Origin: Saprospiraceae bacterium
GTDB lineage: Bacteria > Bacteroidota > Bacteroidia > Chitinophagales > Saprospiraceae
DNA: 12,350 bases
Reading direction: 5' to 3'
NCBI GenBank assembly: GCA_016715105.1
Contig: JADKBO010000052.1
Span: forward strand, 1 to 12,350
Shown: positions 1-7,880 of the stretch, piece after piece
Numbering within the stretch: position 1 is the stretch's first letter
Layout of the letters: each line of letters begins with the position of its first letter
Notes under the pieces: generated by a model
What the model was told of the DNA's origin: nothing
What the model saw: only the letters and a program-made list of their open reading frames with translations
Databases searched by the model: none
Made by a program: the position numbers and the translations under genes

Positions 1-24
1 ATCTAGCCGTAAGAATAAGAAAGT

Positions 25-1371
25 ATGGGACAAGTAGAATTGATTATGCCCAAAATGGGGGAAAGCATCATAGAGGCAACAATCATCAAATGGCATAAAT
101 CCGTGGGTGATACCATAGAAGTGGACGAGACAGTACTCGAAATAGCGACTGACAAAGTAGATTCAGAAATACCTTCACCGGTTGCTGGAACACTGGTAAA
201 AGTGTTTTTCAAAGAAGATGACGTTGTCCCTGTGGGCACAGCAATCGCCATGATCGCTACTGAAGGTCAAGTTGCTGATAGTCCGATGACGGGTAGCAGT
301 CAGGAAGATACCACCGTGCAAAGCCAAGATGCAGAGGAAGCAAGCATCCAAATTGCAGAGTCGTTTTTGGAGCCTTTGCCTGCACAAGCGGTTGCCGTGG
401 AAATGGCTAACCCAGCAGTTGGAGAAAAAAAATCTGACAAATTTTATTCACCCTTGGTGAGAAATATAGCAAAGGAAGAAGGTCTATCATTAGCGGAGCT
501 CGACAAACTCGATGGCTCTGGACTAGGCGGAAGAGTGACAAAGGCAGATATTCTCACTTACATTAAAGATCGGGACACAACGCCATCTGTTGCAAGCAAT
601 CCTGTGATTACTCAAACTCCAAATACCCAGAAGTCCACCACTTCTTATTCTATGCCCAGCGGAGAATTTGAAATCATTGAGATGGACCGCATGCGCAAGA
701 TGATTGCAGAACATATGGTCACTTCCAAATCTGTTTCGCCGCACGTTACCTCTTTTGTAGAGGCAGATGTAACAAACATTGTGGCTTGGAGAGAGAAAAT
801 GAAGGATGGATACGCCAAGCAGTACAATGAAAAACTCACCTTCACTCCCCTATTCATAGAGGCGGTGGTGAAAGCTTTAAAGGATTTCCCAAAGGTCAAC
901 TGCTCTGTACAAGGAGATCGCATCCACATTTATAAAAACTTCAACATCGGCATGGCGACAGCATTACCTAGTGGTAATCTCATTGTCCCTGTCATCAAAA
1001 AAGCAGAATTGCTCAATCTTGCAGGTCTTACTCAACAAGTAAACGACCTTGCAAACCGAGCCCGAAATAATAAACTCACACCAGAAGACATCAAAGATGG
1101 TACATTCACCGTCACCAATGTGGGTACTTTTGGCAATGTCATGGGCACACCCATCATCAATCAACCCCAAGCAGCCATTCTTGCGCTGGGTGCGATCAGG
1201 AAAAAACCTGCTGTCTTAGAAACAGAATATGGGGATGTGATTGCCATCAGACAGATGATGTTTATGTCTCTTTCCTATGATCACAGAATCATCGATGGTT
1301 TTCTGGGCGGTAGCTTTTTGAAAAGAATTGCTGATTACCTCGAAAACTTTGACCCAAACCGCGGAATATAA
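25..1371 (+). CDS. 2-oxo acid dehydrogenase complex E2, dihydrolipoamide acyltransferase
   Basis: This is the acyl-transferring core subunit of a cytoplasmic 2-oxo acid dehydrogenase complex; it moves an acyl group from its swinging lipoyl arm to CoA. The 448 residues show the family order. Residues 1-80 are a lipoyl domain with Lys44 in the motif ATDKVDSEIPSP. Residues 139-180 are a peripheral subunit-binding domain (SPLVRNIAKEEGLS, GLGGRVTKADI). Residues 215-448 are the catalytic domain, ending in the signature SYDHRIIDG with His420 and Asp424. Low-complexity linkers separate the domains. The start is well fixed: in-frame stops at 4-6, 10-12 and 16-18 precede the only ATG, behind a purine-rich AAGAATAAGAAAG. 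The ATDKVDSEIPSP motif resembles branched-chain or general Bacteroidota E2 proteins more than classical pyruvate E2; substrate choice is inference. No E1 or E3 gene is in the window. The stop codon shares one base with the next start, which suggests translational coupling. Confidence 0.95.
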   Translation: MGQVELIMPKMGESIIEATIIKWHKSVGDTIEVDETVLEIATDKVDSEIPSPVAGTLVKVFFKEDDVVPVGTAIAMIATEGQVADSPMTGSSQEDTTVQSQDAEEASIQIAESFLEPLPAQAVAVEMANPAVGEKKSDKFYSPLVRNIAKEEGLSLAELDKLDGSGLGGRVTKADILTYIKDRDTTPSVASNPVITQTPNTQKSTTSYSMPSGEFEIIEMDRMRKMIAEHMVTSKSVSPHVTSFVEADVTNIVAWREKMKDGYAKQYNEKLTFTPLFIEAVVKALKDFPKVNCSVQGDRIHIYKNFNIGMATALPSGNLIVPVIKKAELLNLAGLTQQVNDLANRARNNKLTPEDIKDGTFTVTNVGTFGNVMGTPIINQPQAAILALGAIRKKPAVLETEYGDVIAIRQMMFMSLSYDHRIIDGFLGGSFLKRIADYLENFDPNRGI

Positions 1372-3536
1372 TGAAACACATACGACTTCCTTTGCTGCTG
1401 ATTTTCTTTGCTGCTTTTATCATACAAAAGGCTGATGGTCAAGTGCATCTAAAAAAAGAGGCAATCAAAATGTTGGCAAATGCCAAGTACAAGGAAGTGG
1501 TTTCCATTGTCAATGGCATGGAGTCAGAACAAGAGGATGGTGAGTTATTGACTTTGAGGGGAATCAGTTATTATTTTTTGAATAAGCCGGATTTTGCCAT
1601 CAGAGATTTGAGAAAAGCTCATTCCTTGGGTTCTTCCAATCCTTATATTTTTCTTTATTCTGCTAAAAGTTATTACGCCCAAGGTAATTATGAAGACGCT
1701 GCTTTGTTTTACAAAAACTATCTCAAATCGATAGAAAGTAATCATGAGGATGTTCCATACATCGTCAACGAAATCAAAAGGTGTGCTGCAAATGCACAAT
1801 TTCAGTCCGATCTTTCCATGGCTTATGTGGAAAATCTGGGAGGCTCTGTGAATTCAGAGTATGATGAAAAATTGCCGAAACACAGTCCCAATCATCAGAA
1901 TAAATATTATTTCTCCTCTGATCGTGACCTTTCAGCAGGGGGTTTACGCGACGCAGAGGGTATGAAAGATGAAATGTATGGTAGATACACAATGGACATG
2001 TATTCGGTAGAGTTGATCAATGGCAACTGGACACCCGTTTATACATTCAACAGTTTGCAAAACACGGCCAAAAACGAATACATCCAAGGATTTAATGGAG
2101 ACGGTAATACCTTATACTTTTTAAAATCAACCGGACCAAACAGCAGTGAACTTTATGCTGATTCATTCAACCTAGATATTGAAAAAAGAGCTTTCCCCAA
2201 AGCCGTAGTTTCTGGTTTTGACGGATCAATTGGTGATAAGGATTTATTCCTATTCAATGACTCCATCTGGTTATTCTCTTCTATGCGAGCTGGAGGATTC
2301 GGGGGCTACGATTTATATTTTATGCGCAAGGTAGATGGCAATTGGGAGCCACCTCAAAACTTGGGGCCAACCATCAATTCCAATTACAATGATGTAAGTC
2401 CATTCCTCAGCAAAGGATCTAAAGTGTTGACTTTTAGTTCAGACAGATTAGATGGTTTTGGCGGTTATGACGTATTTGTTTCTGGATATAATGTAGAAAA
2501 ATCACTGTGGGAAAATCCACGGAATCTAGGTTCTCCTGTCAATTCGCCGATGGATGAGCTTGGGTTTTTTGTCAGTGCCGATGGCAGTCAAGCGGTTTTA
2601 TCTTCCAATCGGATCAATGGATTTGGTGGATTTGATATATACATTGCTTATCTAAAAACACAACTCTTAGACCAGTTGGAATATGTAGAAGTGCCTTTAT
2701 GGTTGGATATTCCTGTTGAAGATTTAGCAGAAGCTGATCCTTTTGGCGATGTAGGTGATATAAAAACACCAGAAGATCAGCCACAAACGACAGAAGAAGC
2801 CAAAGAATTTCTCAACCAGCCCATTTTGCTTTCTGAAAATGATGATCAAATAAATGCTACCGGCCAATACAATCTCAACAATTTAGCAGATTTGATGAAA
2901 ATCAATCCAGAGATCAATGTCGTCTTTTTGAGCAGTACTTCAACCGTTGGCATGGCTGATTTCAATCTCTTTTATACGGTAAAAAGAGGTGAGCAAGTGG
3001 TCGATTATTTAGCGAAAAAAGGCATCAATAAAAACAGAATGACCACCATCGGCAAAGGAGATCACTTTCCCTTGGTCAATCCGGGTGAGTCAAGGATAGC
3101 GGCCACGCTCAACAATCGCATAGACATCAAAGTTTTTGATTACAATGCCTCTAGAGTAAGGGTTTTTGATGATCCTCCAACGGTGTTATCTACGCTGATA
3201 GACGAGCGATCGGTCAATTTCAATAAAAATTTCTCTACGCTTTTTTATGCTGTGAAAATTGCGGAAACGAGCCAAATGTTGCGTACAGACCTGATCAAAA
3301 CAGCGAAAGAAGCGTTCATTGTTAAGTCTCCAAATAAGGATTTTTATGAATATTACGTGGGACTTTTTGATCAATACAATGCTGCCAGAGGTATGAAAAA
3401 TGACCTGCTCAGACAAAATGTAATGAATGCCGAGGTGGTTCCATTTTTATATGGTAGAAAATTGGACGCAACTAGTATCCAGAATAACCTCACTGCTTTT
3501 CCAGATCTGGAAGACTATTTGAAATACGAAAAATAG
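1371..3536 (+). CDS. Secreted PD40-repeat / OmpA-like / SPOR-like envelope protein
   Basis: This is an exported 721-residue protein, probably periplasmic or outer-membrane associated. Residues 1-23 form a signal peptide (KHIR, hydrophobic LPLLLIFFAAFII, then ADG|Q). Residues 26-140 look like tetratricopeptide helices (AIRDLRKAHSLG, SAKSYYAQGNYEDAALFYKNYL). Residues 175-430 carry WD40-like PD40 strands: YYFSSDR at 179, LFSSMRAGGFGGYDLYF at 301, FSSDRLDGFGGYDVFVS at 355 and LSSNRINGFGGFDIYIA at 410. Residues 495-590 form an OmpA-like domain (VKRGEQVVDYLAKKGI, then NNRIDIKV). Residues 622-700 resemble a SPOR fold (FYAVKIAETSQ, YEYYVGLFDQYNAARG, AEVVPFLYGRKL). OmpA and SPOR domains bind peptidoglycan in characterised families. 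Here the usual GHTD segment reads SSTSTVG, so the Asp that normally contacts diaminopimelate is absent. Bacteroidota carry many such proteins, some in gliding or type IX secretion machinery; a specific role cannot be assigned. The start overlaps the E2 stop codon as TAATG. Confidence 0.9.
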   Translation: MKHIRLPLLLIFFAAFIIQKADGQVHLKKEAIKMLANAKYKEVVSIVNGMESEQEDGELLTLRGISYYFLNKPDFAIRDLRKAHSLGSSNPYIFLYSAKSYYAQGNYEDAALFYKNYLKSIESNHEDVPYIVNEIKRCAANAQFQSDLSMAYVENLGGSVNSEYDEKLPKHSPNHQNKYYFSSDRDLSAGGLRDAEGMKDEMYGRYTMDMYSVELINGNWTPVYTFNSLQNTAKNEYIQGFNGDGNTLYFLKSTGPNSSELYADSFNLDIEKRAFPKAVVSGFDGSIGDKDLFLFNDSIWLFSSMRAGGFGGYDLYFMRKVDGNWEPPQNLGPTINSNYNDVSPFLSKGSKVLTFSSDRLDGFGGYDVFVSGYNVEKSLWENPRNLGSPVNSPMDELGFFVSADGSQAVLSSNRINGFGGFDIYIAYLKTQLLDQLEYVEVPLWLDIPVEDLAEADPFGDVGDIKTPEDQPQTTEEAKEFLNQPILLSENDDQINATGQYNLNNLADLMKINPEINVVFLSSTSTVGMADFNLFYTVKRGEQVVDYLAKKGINKNRMTTIGKGDHFPLVNPGESRIAATLNNRIDIKVFDYNASRVRVFDDPPTVLSTLIDERSVNFNKNFSTLFYAVKIAETSQMLRTDLIKTAKEAFIVKSPNKDFYEYYVGLFDQYNAARGMKNDLLRQNVMNAEVVPFLYGRKLDATSIQNNLTAFPDLEDYLKYEK

Positions 3537-3545
3537 CAGTCATTT

Positions 3546-4046
3546 ATGAGTAATAATGTGCCAACCATTGCCGACTTACTTTCTTTTTTCCCTGAAGTAA
3601 GTTTGCCTTTTACTATTACAGAAGAGTCAATGGATCACTTCAGGTTGACAAACGAAGACCTGCCCTTTGCCCTTGTCAATGCATTTTTGGAAGAATGGGA
3701 AGGTGTCGACGAGGATGATATGACTGAATATTTCCCATGTCTGAAACTGCCATCAGAAGAGCAATACGAATGCATCATCTACTGGCGTGCTGCCTTTTTG
3801 AAATATGAATATATCCTTACCACCATCAACAAAGCTGGTGAGGTGATCGCCAGGCGTGTGATTGCAGGTAGCAGATATGAGGGCAGTCATTTCTTAAAAT
3901 CAGCGGCCAGAGTGGATGAAGATCGCATCATTCACATCATGACTGGAATCATGAGTGCAGATGAAAATGAACTTGACCCGGAATTGAGCAAACCATACAA
4001 TATGGAGATCATGCCTTCCGGCGAAATAATTTCATATAAAGAATAA
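3546..4046 (+). CDS. Acidic hypothetical protein, 166 aa
   Basis: I do not recognise this family. The 166-residue product is acidic, with a run EEWEGVDEDDMTEYF near residues 49-63. It has no signal peptide or membrane segment and is probably cytoplasmic. The N-terminus reads TIADLLSFFPEVSLPFTITEES. A strand-like stretch around residues 88-108 (YILTTINKAGEVIARRVIAG), followed by IIHIMTGIM and NMEIMPSGEIISY, suggests a mixed alpha/beta fold. Base composition and codon style match the flanking genes, and spacing is 9 bases on each side, so it is almost certainly a real gene within the same transcription unit. Its position between an envelope protein and an alkaline phosphatase is the only functional clue. 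ATG at 3546 is used because it lies shortly after the preceding stop. Confidence 0.85.
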   Translation: MSNNVPTIADLLSFFPEVSLPFTITEESMDHFRLTNEDLPFALVNAFLEEWEGVDEDDMTEYFPCLKLPSEEQYECIIYWRAAFLKYEYILTTINKAGEVIARRVIAGSRYEGSHFLKSAARVDEDRIIHIMTGIMSADENELDPELSKPYNMEIMPSGEIISYKE

Positions 4047-4055
4047 AATCAGACA

Positions 4056-5216
4056 ATGATGAAATTTAAAATCATATTCAGTTTATTATGCATCGTAGCA
4101 ACTTTGAATACGGGTTGCAAAACGCAGGCATCAATCAACACCCAAAATGCAGCAAAAGCAAATGCTGATCAAACGCCAAAAAATATCATTTTGATGATTG
4201 GAGATGGCATGGGTCTCACTCAGATAACTGCAGCCATGATCAGCAACGGCTACAAGCTCAATCTAGAAAAAATGCCCATTACCGGCTTTCATAAGTCATA
4301 TAGCTCCGATGATTTGATAACCGACTCAGCTGCTGGAGCAACTTCTTTTGCTTGTGGTGTAAAAACTTATAATGCAGCCATAGGGGTAACGGATGATACT
4401 TTAGCTGTCCAAACCATCTTGGAAGAAGCCCAAGATGCGGGTAAGGAAACTGGGGTTGTGGTCACTTCAACCATCGTTCATGCTACACCAGCTTCTTTCA
4501 TTTCACACAATAGAAATCGCAACAACTACGAGGAGATCGCTGAAGATATTTTGGATTGTAAGGCTGATTATTTGATTGGCGGTGGGAAAAAATATTTTGA
4601 TCGCAGAAAAGATGAAAAAAATATACTCGATGAAATGAAGAAAAACGGCTATGCTGTTTCTACGTTTCTTGAAACTGATCCAGAAAATGTGGTGGTGACG
4701 CCGGGTAAAAAACTATTCTATTTAGCCGCTGATGGAGACCCACTGTCTGTTGAGCAAGGCAGAAATTATTTGGAGCCCCTGAGCATGAAAGTCATCAATG
4801 CATTAAGTCAATCAAAAGATGGTTTTTTCCTCATGATTGAAGGATCACAAATAGATTGGGGCGGTCATGGCAACAACATCAAACAAGTTGTCACTGAAAC
4901 CATAGACTTTGATAAAACGATAGGAAGTGTATTGGACTGGGTCAATAAAAATGGAGAAACTTTGCTAATTATTACTGCCGACCATGAAACGGGTGGTTTG
5001 GCTATAAACCCTGGGTCAACGATGGATTCATTGGTTGTTTCATTTGCAACCACACACCATTCAGGTACACTTATCCCTGTTTTCTCAGCAGGTCCAGGAA
5101 GTACCATGTTTAGTGGCATTTATGAGAATACGGATATTTATCATAAAATGCGACACGCGCTTAAATATCCAAAGCGAACCCAACCAAAGATTCTAAATGT
5201 CTCAGCAAAGAAATAA
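4056..5216 (+). CDS. Alkaline phosphatase (PhoA family), probable lipoprotein
   Basis: This is an extracytoplasmic phosphomonoesterase that releases phosphate from organic phosphate esters, using a serine nucleophile with two zinc ions and a magnesium ion. Visible family residues include Asp50 (LMIGDGMG), the nucleophile Ser91 (TDSAAGATSFACG), His142 and Thr144 (VHATPASF), Glu262 (IEGSQIDWGGHG), Asp267, His271, Asp309-His310 (ITADHETGG) and His335 (HHSGTLIPV). The N-terminus is hydrophobic and ends in LNTGC (Cys21), a plausible but non-ideal lipobox, so membrane anchoring is inferred. His and Trp occupy the positions of Asp153 and Lys328 in the E. coli enzyme; as I recall, this pairing occurs in Vibrio alkaline phosphatase. 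At 386 residues it is shorter than the E. coli enzyme. Two ATG codons are adjacent (4056, 4059); either could be used. The 3' end overlaps lpxH by 20 bases. No phosphate-responsive regulatory site was recognised. Confidence 0.95.
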   Translation: MMKFKIIFSLLCIVATLNTGCKTQASINTQNAAKANADQTPKNIILMIGDGMGLTQITAAMISNGYKLNLEKMPITGFHKSYSSDDLITDSAAGATSFACGVKTYNAAIGVTDDTLAVQTILEEAQDAGKETGVVVTSTIVHATPASFISHNRNRNNYEEIAEDILDCKADYLIGGGKKYFDRRKDEKNILDEMKKNGYAVSTFLETDPENVVVTPGKKLFYLAADGDPLSVEQGRNYLEPLSMKVINALSQSKDGFFLMIEGSQIDWGGHGNNIKQVVTETIDFDKTIGSVLDWVNKNGETLLIITADHETGGLAINPGSTMDSLVVSFATTHHSGTLIPVFSAGPGSTMFSGIYENTDIYHKMRHALKYPKRTQPKILNVSAKK

Positions 5217-5961
5217 AATATTTTTTGCAAGTGATTTTCACCTTGGGGCAGCTGCTATGGACGGCAGTATACAACGTGAAAAAAAGATAGTAGAATGGCT
5301 GCATTTGGTTGGTCCTCAAGCCTCTGAAATATTTTTAGTCGGGGATATTTTTGATTATTGGTTTGAATATGCGGAGGTTATCCCAAAAGGATATACACGT
5401 CTTTTGGGTACCATTGCAAAATATGCCGATGCCGGAGTAAAATTCCATTTTTTTACTGGAAACCATGACATGTGGGTGTTTGACTATTTCACCAAAGAGT
5501 TGGGCATGGACATCCACTATGCTCCAAAAGTTTTCGAACGATTTGGGAAAAAAGTATTTGTAGGGCATGGAGATGGGCTAGGTCCAGGAGATCGCTCTTA
5601 CAAAATGATCAAAAAAGTATTCAATCACCCGCTGAGCAAGTGGTTATTTGCCCGCATTCATCCCAATTTGGGCATGAAAATTATGCGTTACACCAGTAAA
5701 AGCAGCCGCCTTTCAGACAGTGAACCAGATCATGTGCAAAGCATGGACAAGGAGTGGTTGGTGATATTCGCAGAAGCCTATTTAAAAAATAATGCAGTTG
5801 ACTTTTTTGTTTTTGGCCACCGTCACATTCCCATTACCCACACATTGAGCAATGGTAAATCCGTTTATTTCAATCTTGGAGAATGGTGGAAATCCTGCAC
5901 CTATCTGGAGATGGGAGTTGAGGAAATTGGGCTGAAGAGGTTTGATAAAGGGGAAATTTGA
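5197..5961 (+). CDS. lpxH: UDP-2,3-diacylglucosamine diphosphatase LpxH
   Basis: This is a peripheral inner-membrane enzyme of lipid A synthesis that hydrolyses UDP-2,3-diacylglucosamine to lipid X and UMP. The 254-residue protein is close to the usual length of about 240 and shows the calcineurin-like metallophosphoesterase motifs in order: SDFHLG (Asp13, His15), LVGDIFDYW (Asp50), TGNHDMW (Asn89, His90), VGHGDGLGPGD (His124) and FGHRHIP (His208, His210). GDIFDYWFEY and GHGDGLGPGD are typical of LpxH rather than generic phosphoesterases. The start at 5197 lies inside the end of the alkaline phosphatase gene in another frame, a 20-base overlap; the next in-frame ATG is beyond the first metal motif and can be excluded. 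The overlap implies co-expression with the upstream genes. Its presence supports an outer membrane with lipid A. No clear hairpin terminator follows the stop. Confidence 0.95.
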   Translation: MSQQRNKIFFASDFHLGAAAMDGSIQREKKIVEWLHLVGPQASEIFLVGDIFDYWFEYAEVIPKGYTRLLGTIAKYADAGVKFHFFTGNHDMWVFDYFTKELGMDIHYAPKVFERFGKKVFVGHGDGLGPGDRSYKMIKKVFNHPLSKWLFARIHPNLGMKIMRYTSKSSRLSDSEPDHVQSMDKEWLVIFAEAYLKNNAVDFFVFGHRHIPITHTLSNGKSVYFNLGEWWKSCTYLEMGVEEIGLKRFDKGEI

Positions 5962-6008
5962 GGTTTGGAAGAGGGGCGATTATATTTCCATATGCGAATT
6001 ATGGGCTC

Positions 6009-6079
6009 AATTTACACCAGAAACACCTTTAATCGAGTAGATTTGTTTGATAAAGAAATTTTAATTCCTGGTATAAATT
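6009..6079. repeat. Imperfect 12-base inverted repeat flanking the -7 element
   Basis: AATTTACACCAG at 6009-6020 and CTGGTATAAATT at 6068-6079 are reverse complements at 11 of 12 positions, with 47 bases between the arms. The arms bracket the candidate promoter element and end 12 bases before the esterase start. They could be two half-sites of an operator, or chance in AT-rich DNA. Confidence 0.4.
6038..6045 (+). promoter_or_regulatory. Bacteroidota-type -7 promoter element
   Basis: TAGATTTG matches the Bacteroidota -7 consensus TAnnTTTG exactly and lies about 45 bases before the esterase start, in the only sizeable gap between co-oriented genes on this strand. No good TTTG -33 element is seen at 19-21 bases upstream; the nearest candidate is TTTA at 6011-6014, 23 bases away. 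This is inference from a short motif. Confidence 0.35.
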
Positions 6080-6091
6080 AGGACAATCATC

Positions 6092-6961
6092 ATGAAAAAG
6101 TTGTGCTTCATTTTCATATATTTTTTACTTGCTTCGCTTTATGGCCAGGAAGTGATTCCTTTGTATCCGGGTATAGCTCCTGGTTCTGAAAACTGGACCT
6201 GGGAAGAAAAGACGGCTGGTGCGAATACAGGCAATTCCATGGTTTATAATGTCACCAAACCAACCTTGACCTATTACCGGGCCCCCGAAAATATTAGATC
6301 CGGAGCTGTGATGCTGGTGGCTCCCGGAGGCGCCTTCCACATTCTTTCTATTGAAAATGAAGGCAACAAAGTAGCTGAGTTTCTAAATGGTCTGGGCATA
6401 GATGCCTTTGTTTTAAAATACAGATTGTCTCACATCTATGGACAAGATCCTATGCAGGAATTGTTTGGCTTGATGAGTGATTTCAAAAAGCTTGACTCAA
6501 TAAACACCCCAACAGTAGCATTTGCGACCCAAGATGGCATCAGAGCTTTGTCCTTGATTCATGAAATGTCTGAGATGAAAGGATTCGATACCGGCAAAAT
6601 CGGCATGATGGGTTTTTCTGCCGGTGCCACCCTGACGATGTGCGTTCTTATGTCTGCCGAACAAAAACTAAAACCTTCCATCGTCGCACCTTTTTACTTG
6701 TATAAACCTGCTGTCATCGGCAAAACATTTCCTGAAAAACAAACTCCAATGTTCATAGCAGTTGCAAGCGACGATGGGCTCAAGTTTGTACCGCACAGCA
6801 TAGAGTTATATAATGAGTGGATGGGCAAGGCTCAACCTACCGAACTTCACATCTACGAAAGTGGCAACCATGGCTTCGGCATGCAACCCAAAGGCACTGC
6901 CTCCGACCAATGGCCTTCAGATTTTACATCATGGTTGAAGCAAAGAAAGTGGTTGAAATAA
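6092..6961 (+). CDS. Secreted alpha/beta-hydrolase (esterase / acetyl-xylan-esterase-like)
   Basis: This is an exported serine hydrolase of 289 residues. Residues 1-18 form a signal peptide (MKK, hydrophobic core to LLASLYG, then QE). The mature protein begins VIPLYPGIAPGSENW, a pattern common in Bacteroidota carbohydrate esterase-like hydrolases. The oxyanion-hole strand is VMLVAPGGAFH (residues 73-83). The nucleophile elbow is GFSAG with Ser176. An acidic residue sits in VASDDGL (Asp227 or Asp228), and the catalytic His260 is in SGNHGFGM. The triad therefore appears complete. Relatives are annotated as acetyl-xylan or similar esterases, but no carbohydrate-active gene is adjacent, so the substrate is unknown. 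The gene is monocistronic: a promoter-like element lies just upstream and a hairpin overlaps the stop codon. ATG at 6092 is preferred because it begins a full signal peptide. Confidence 0.88.
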   Translation: MKKLCFIFIYFLLASLYGQEVIPLYPGIAPGSENWTWEEKTAGANTGNSMVYNVTKPTLTYYRAPENIRSGAVMLVAPGGAFHILSIENEGNKVAEFLNGLGIDAFVLKYRLSHIYGQDPMQELFGLMSDFKKLDSINTPTVAFATQDGIRALSLIHEMSEMKGFDTGKIGMMGFSAGATLTMCVLMSAEQKLKPSIVAPFYLYKPAVIGKTFPEKQTPMFIAVASDDGLKFVPHSIELYNEWMGKAQPTELHIYESGNHGFGMQPKGTASDQWPSDFTSWLKQRKWLK

Positions 6962-6981
6962 ATGAAACGTATGTTTCATTT
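6960..6981 (+). terminator. Hairpin terminator after the esterase gene
   Basis: AAATGAAAC (6960-6968) and GTTTCATTT (6973-6981) form a perfect 9-base stem with the loop GTAT, overlapping the TAA stop at 6959-6961. The 3' arm ends in TTT and is followed by CTATTC, so the T tail is weak. An intrinsic terminator for the esterase transcript is the simplest reading. Confidence 0.5.
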
Positions 6982-7241
6982 CTATTCAAGCCTACAGGTT
7001 TACTGTAAAATATGTAAATCTATAGTTTCACGGAAGTGTACATAAGCAAATACAAATGTTTGTTGATTGTGCTTAATTTAAAATTGAATTGATTCTACAA
7101 TTCTATTGTAATCTTTTAAATGATCATTATCTCGTCCTTCGATATATGAAAATTGAATTGTCATAATACTTTTACCTCAGTAAAAAATAGCCTGCCGAAT
7201 TTTTAGAGTCTGATTTTTCAATTTTAACCTTTAAATCTTTA
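6982..7241. other. Gene-free AT-rich spacer with short repeats
   Basis: I see no credible coding region here. The stretch separates the + strand esterase from the 3' end of the - strand carotenoid genes. It holds two exact copies of AAAATTGAATTG (7080-7091 and 7149-7160) and a small hairpin, TACAAT-TCT-ATTGTA (7096-7110), followed by ATCTTTT, which could be a weak terminator. No convincing terminator for the carotenoid unit was found. Confidence 0.5.
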
Positions 7242-7880
7242 TTACACAAACAAACCCAGCCCAAAAAACAAAATCATACACCACAATATCGTCCTGGTAT
7301 AAGGGTTTAAAAATGCTATTTGCCGATGATAAATCGCACTGATGACTAGGCTGACTGCAAACCAAGCAATGTAGTTTTGGAGAGGAACTTGATCATTTTC
7401 CCAAATCCACATGCCCAATTTGATGGCATTAGGTTCGATGATGATATCGATGGCTACTACCAGAAGGGCTGCTAGAAGGACTTGCCAGATAAATGGCAAT
7501 TGCCAACGTTTCACCTGATCGTTTACGCAATATGTAAGTAAAAACCAATTGAAGCCAATCATAGGTGGTGTCGCCAAAATCTTAAAACCCAGATCATCAC
7601 CATATTGATAGTTGCCAAAAATTACGCCTGTGTTGACTCCCAATACTTCAATGAAATATCCGATAGTCCATGCGAATCCAAAAAATATAAGCAAATCTTT
7701 GAATACGCTCTTACTAGGGTAATGATGCCAGCCAATGATCGAGACACAAAGCAATATTTGAAACCAGGTGTAGTGGACCAAATCACTCCAAAAACCCAAT
7801 TGAATGCAGCAAAAGCCAAACAAATAGGAACTGATGATCAAACCATAGGCAATCTTTTCTTTGCTGGTCATCGTTTTCAT
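7242..7880 (-). CDS. cruF: Carotenoid biosynthesis membrane protein, CruF-like (DUF422)
   Basis: This is a polytopic inner-membrane protein of 212 residues with about six or seven hydrophobic helices (roughly residues 11-30, 37-52, 61-80, 104-119, 129-148, 168-185 and 197-212). Signature segments of the carotenoid 1',2'-hydratase family CruF are present: FIEVLGVNTGVIFGNYQYG around residues 76-94 and DIIIEPNAIKLGMWIW at 145-160. CruF adds water across the 1',2' double bond of the linear end of gamma-carotene-type carotenoids, giving a tertiary hydroxyl. The protein is shorter than the roughly 300-residue chlorobial form. Its ATG overlaps the stop of the upstream desaturase as ATGA, so expression probably depends on translation of that gene; this matters because the upstream gene is frameshifted. 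An alternative in-frame ATG is at residue 4. Family assignment is firm; the exact reaction is inferred from its partner. Confidence 0.82.
   Translation of the reverse strand: MKTMTSKEKIAYGLIISSYLFGFCCIQLGFWSDLVHYTWFQILLCVSIIGWHHYPSKSVFKDLLIFFGFAWTIGYFIEVLGVNTGVIFGNYQYGDDLGFKILATPPMIGFNWFLLTYCVNDQVKRWQLPFIWQVLLAALLVVAIDIIIEPNAIKLGMWIWENDQVPLQNYIAWFAVSLVISAIYHRQIAFLNPYTRTILWCMILFFGLGLFV

Noticed and set aside
6817..7008. 63-residue open frame overlapping the end of the esterase gene
   Set aside because: It is an out-of-frame reading of the conserved esterase C-terminus and crosses the terminator-like hairpin.
7080..7160. Two copies of AAAATTGAATTG as a possible CRISPR array or attachment-site pair
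   Set aside because: There are only two 12-base AT-rich copies, with no further regular copies, no cas genes and no integrase.
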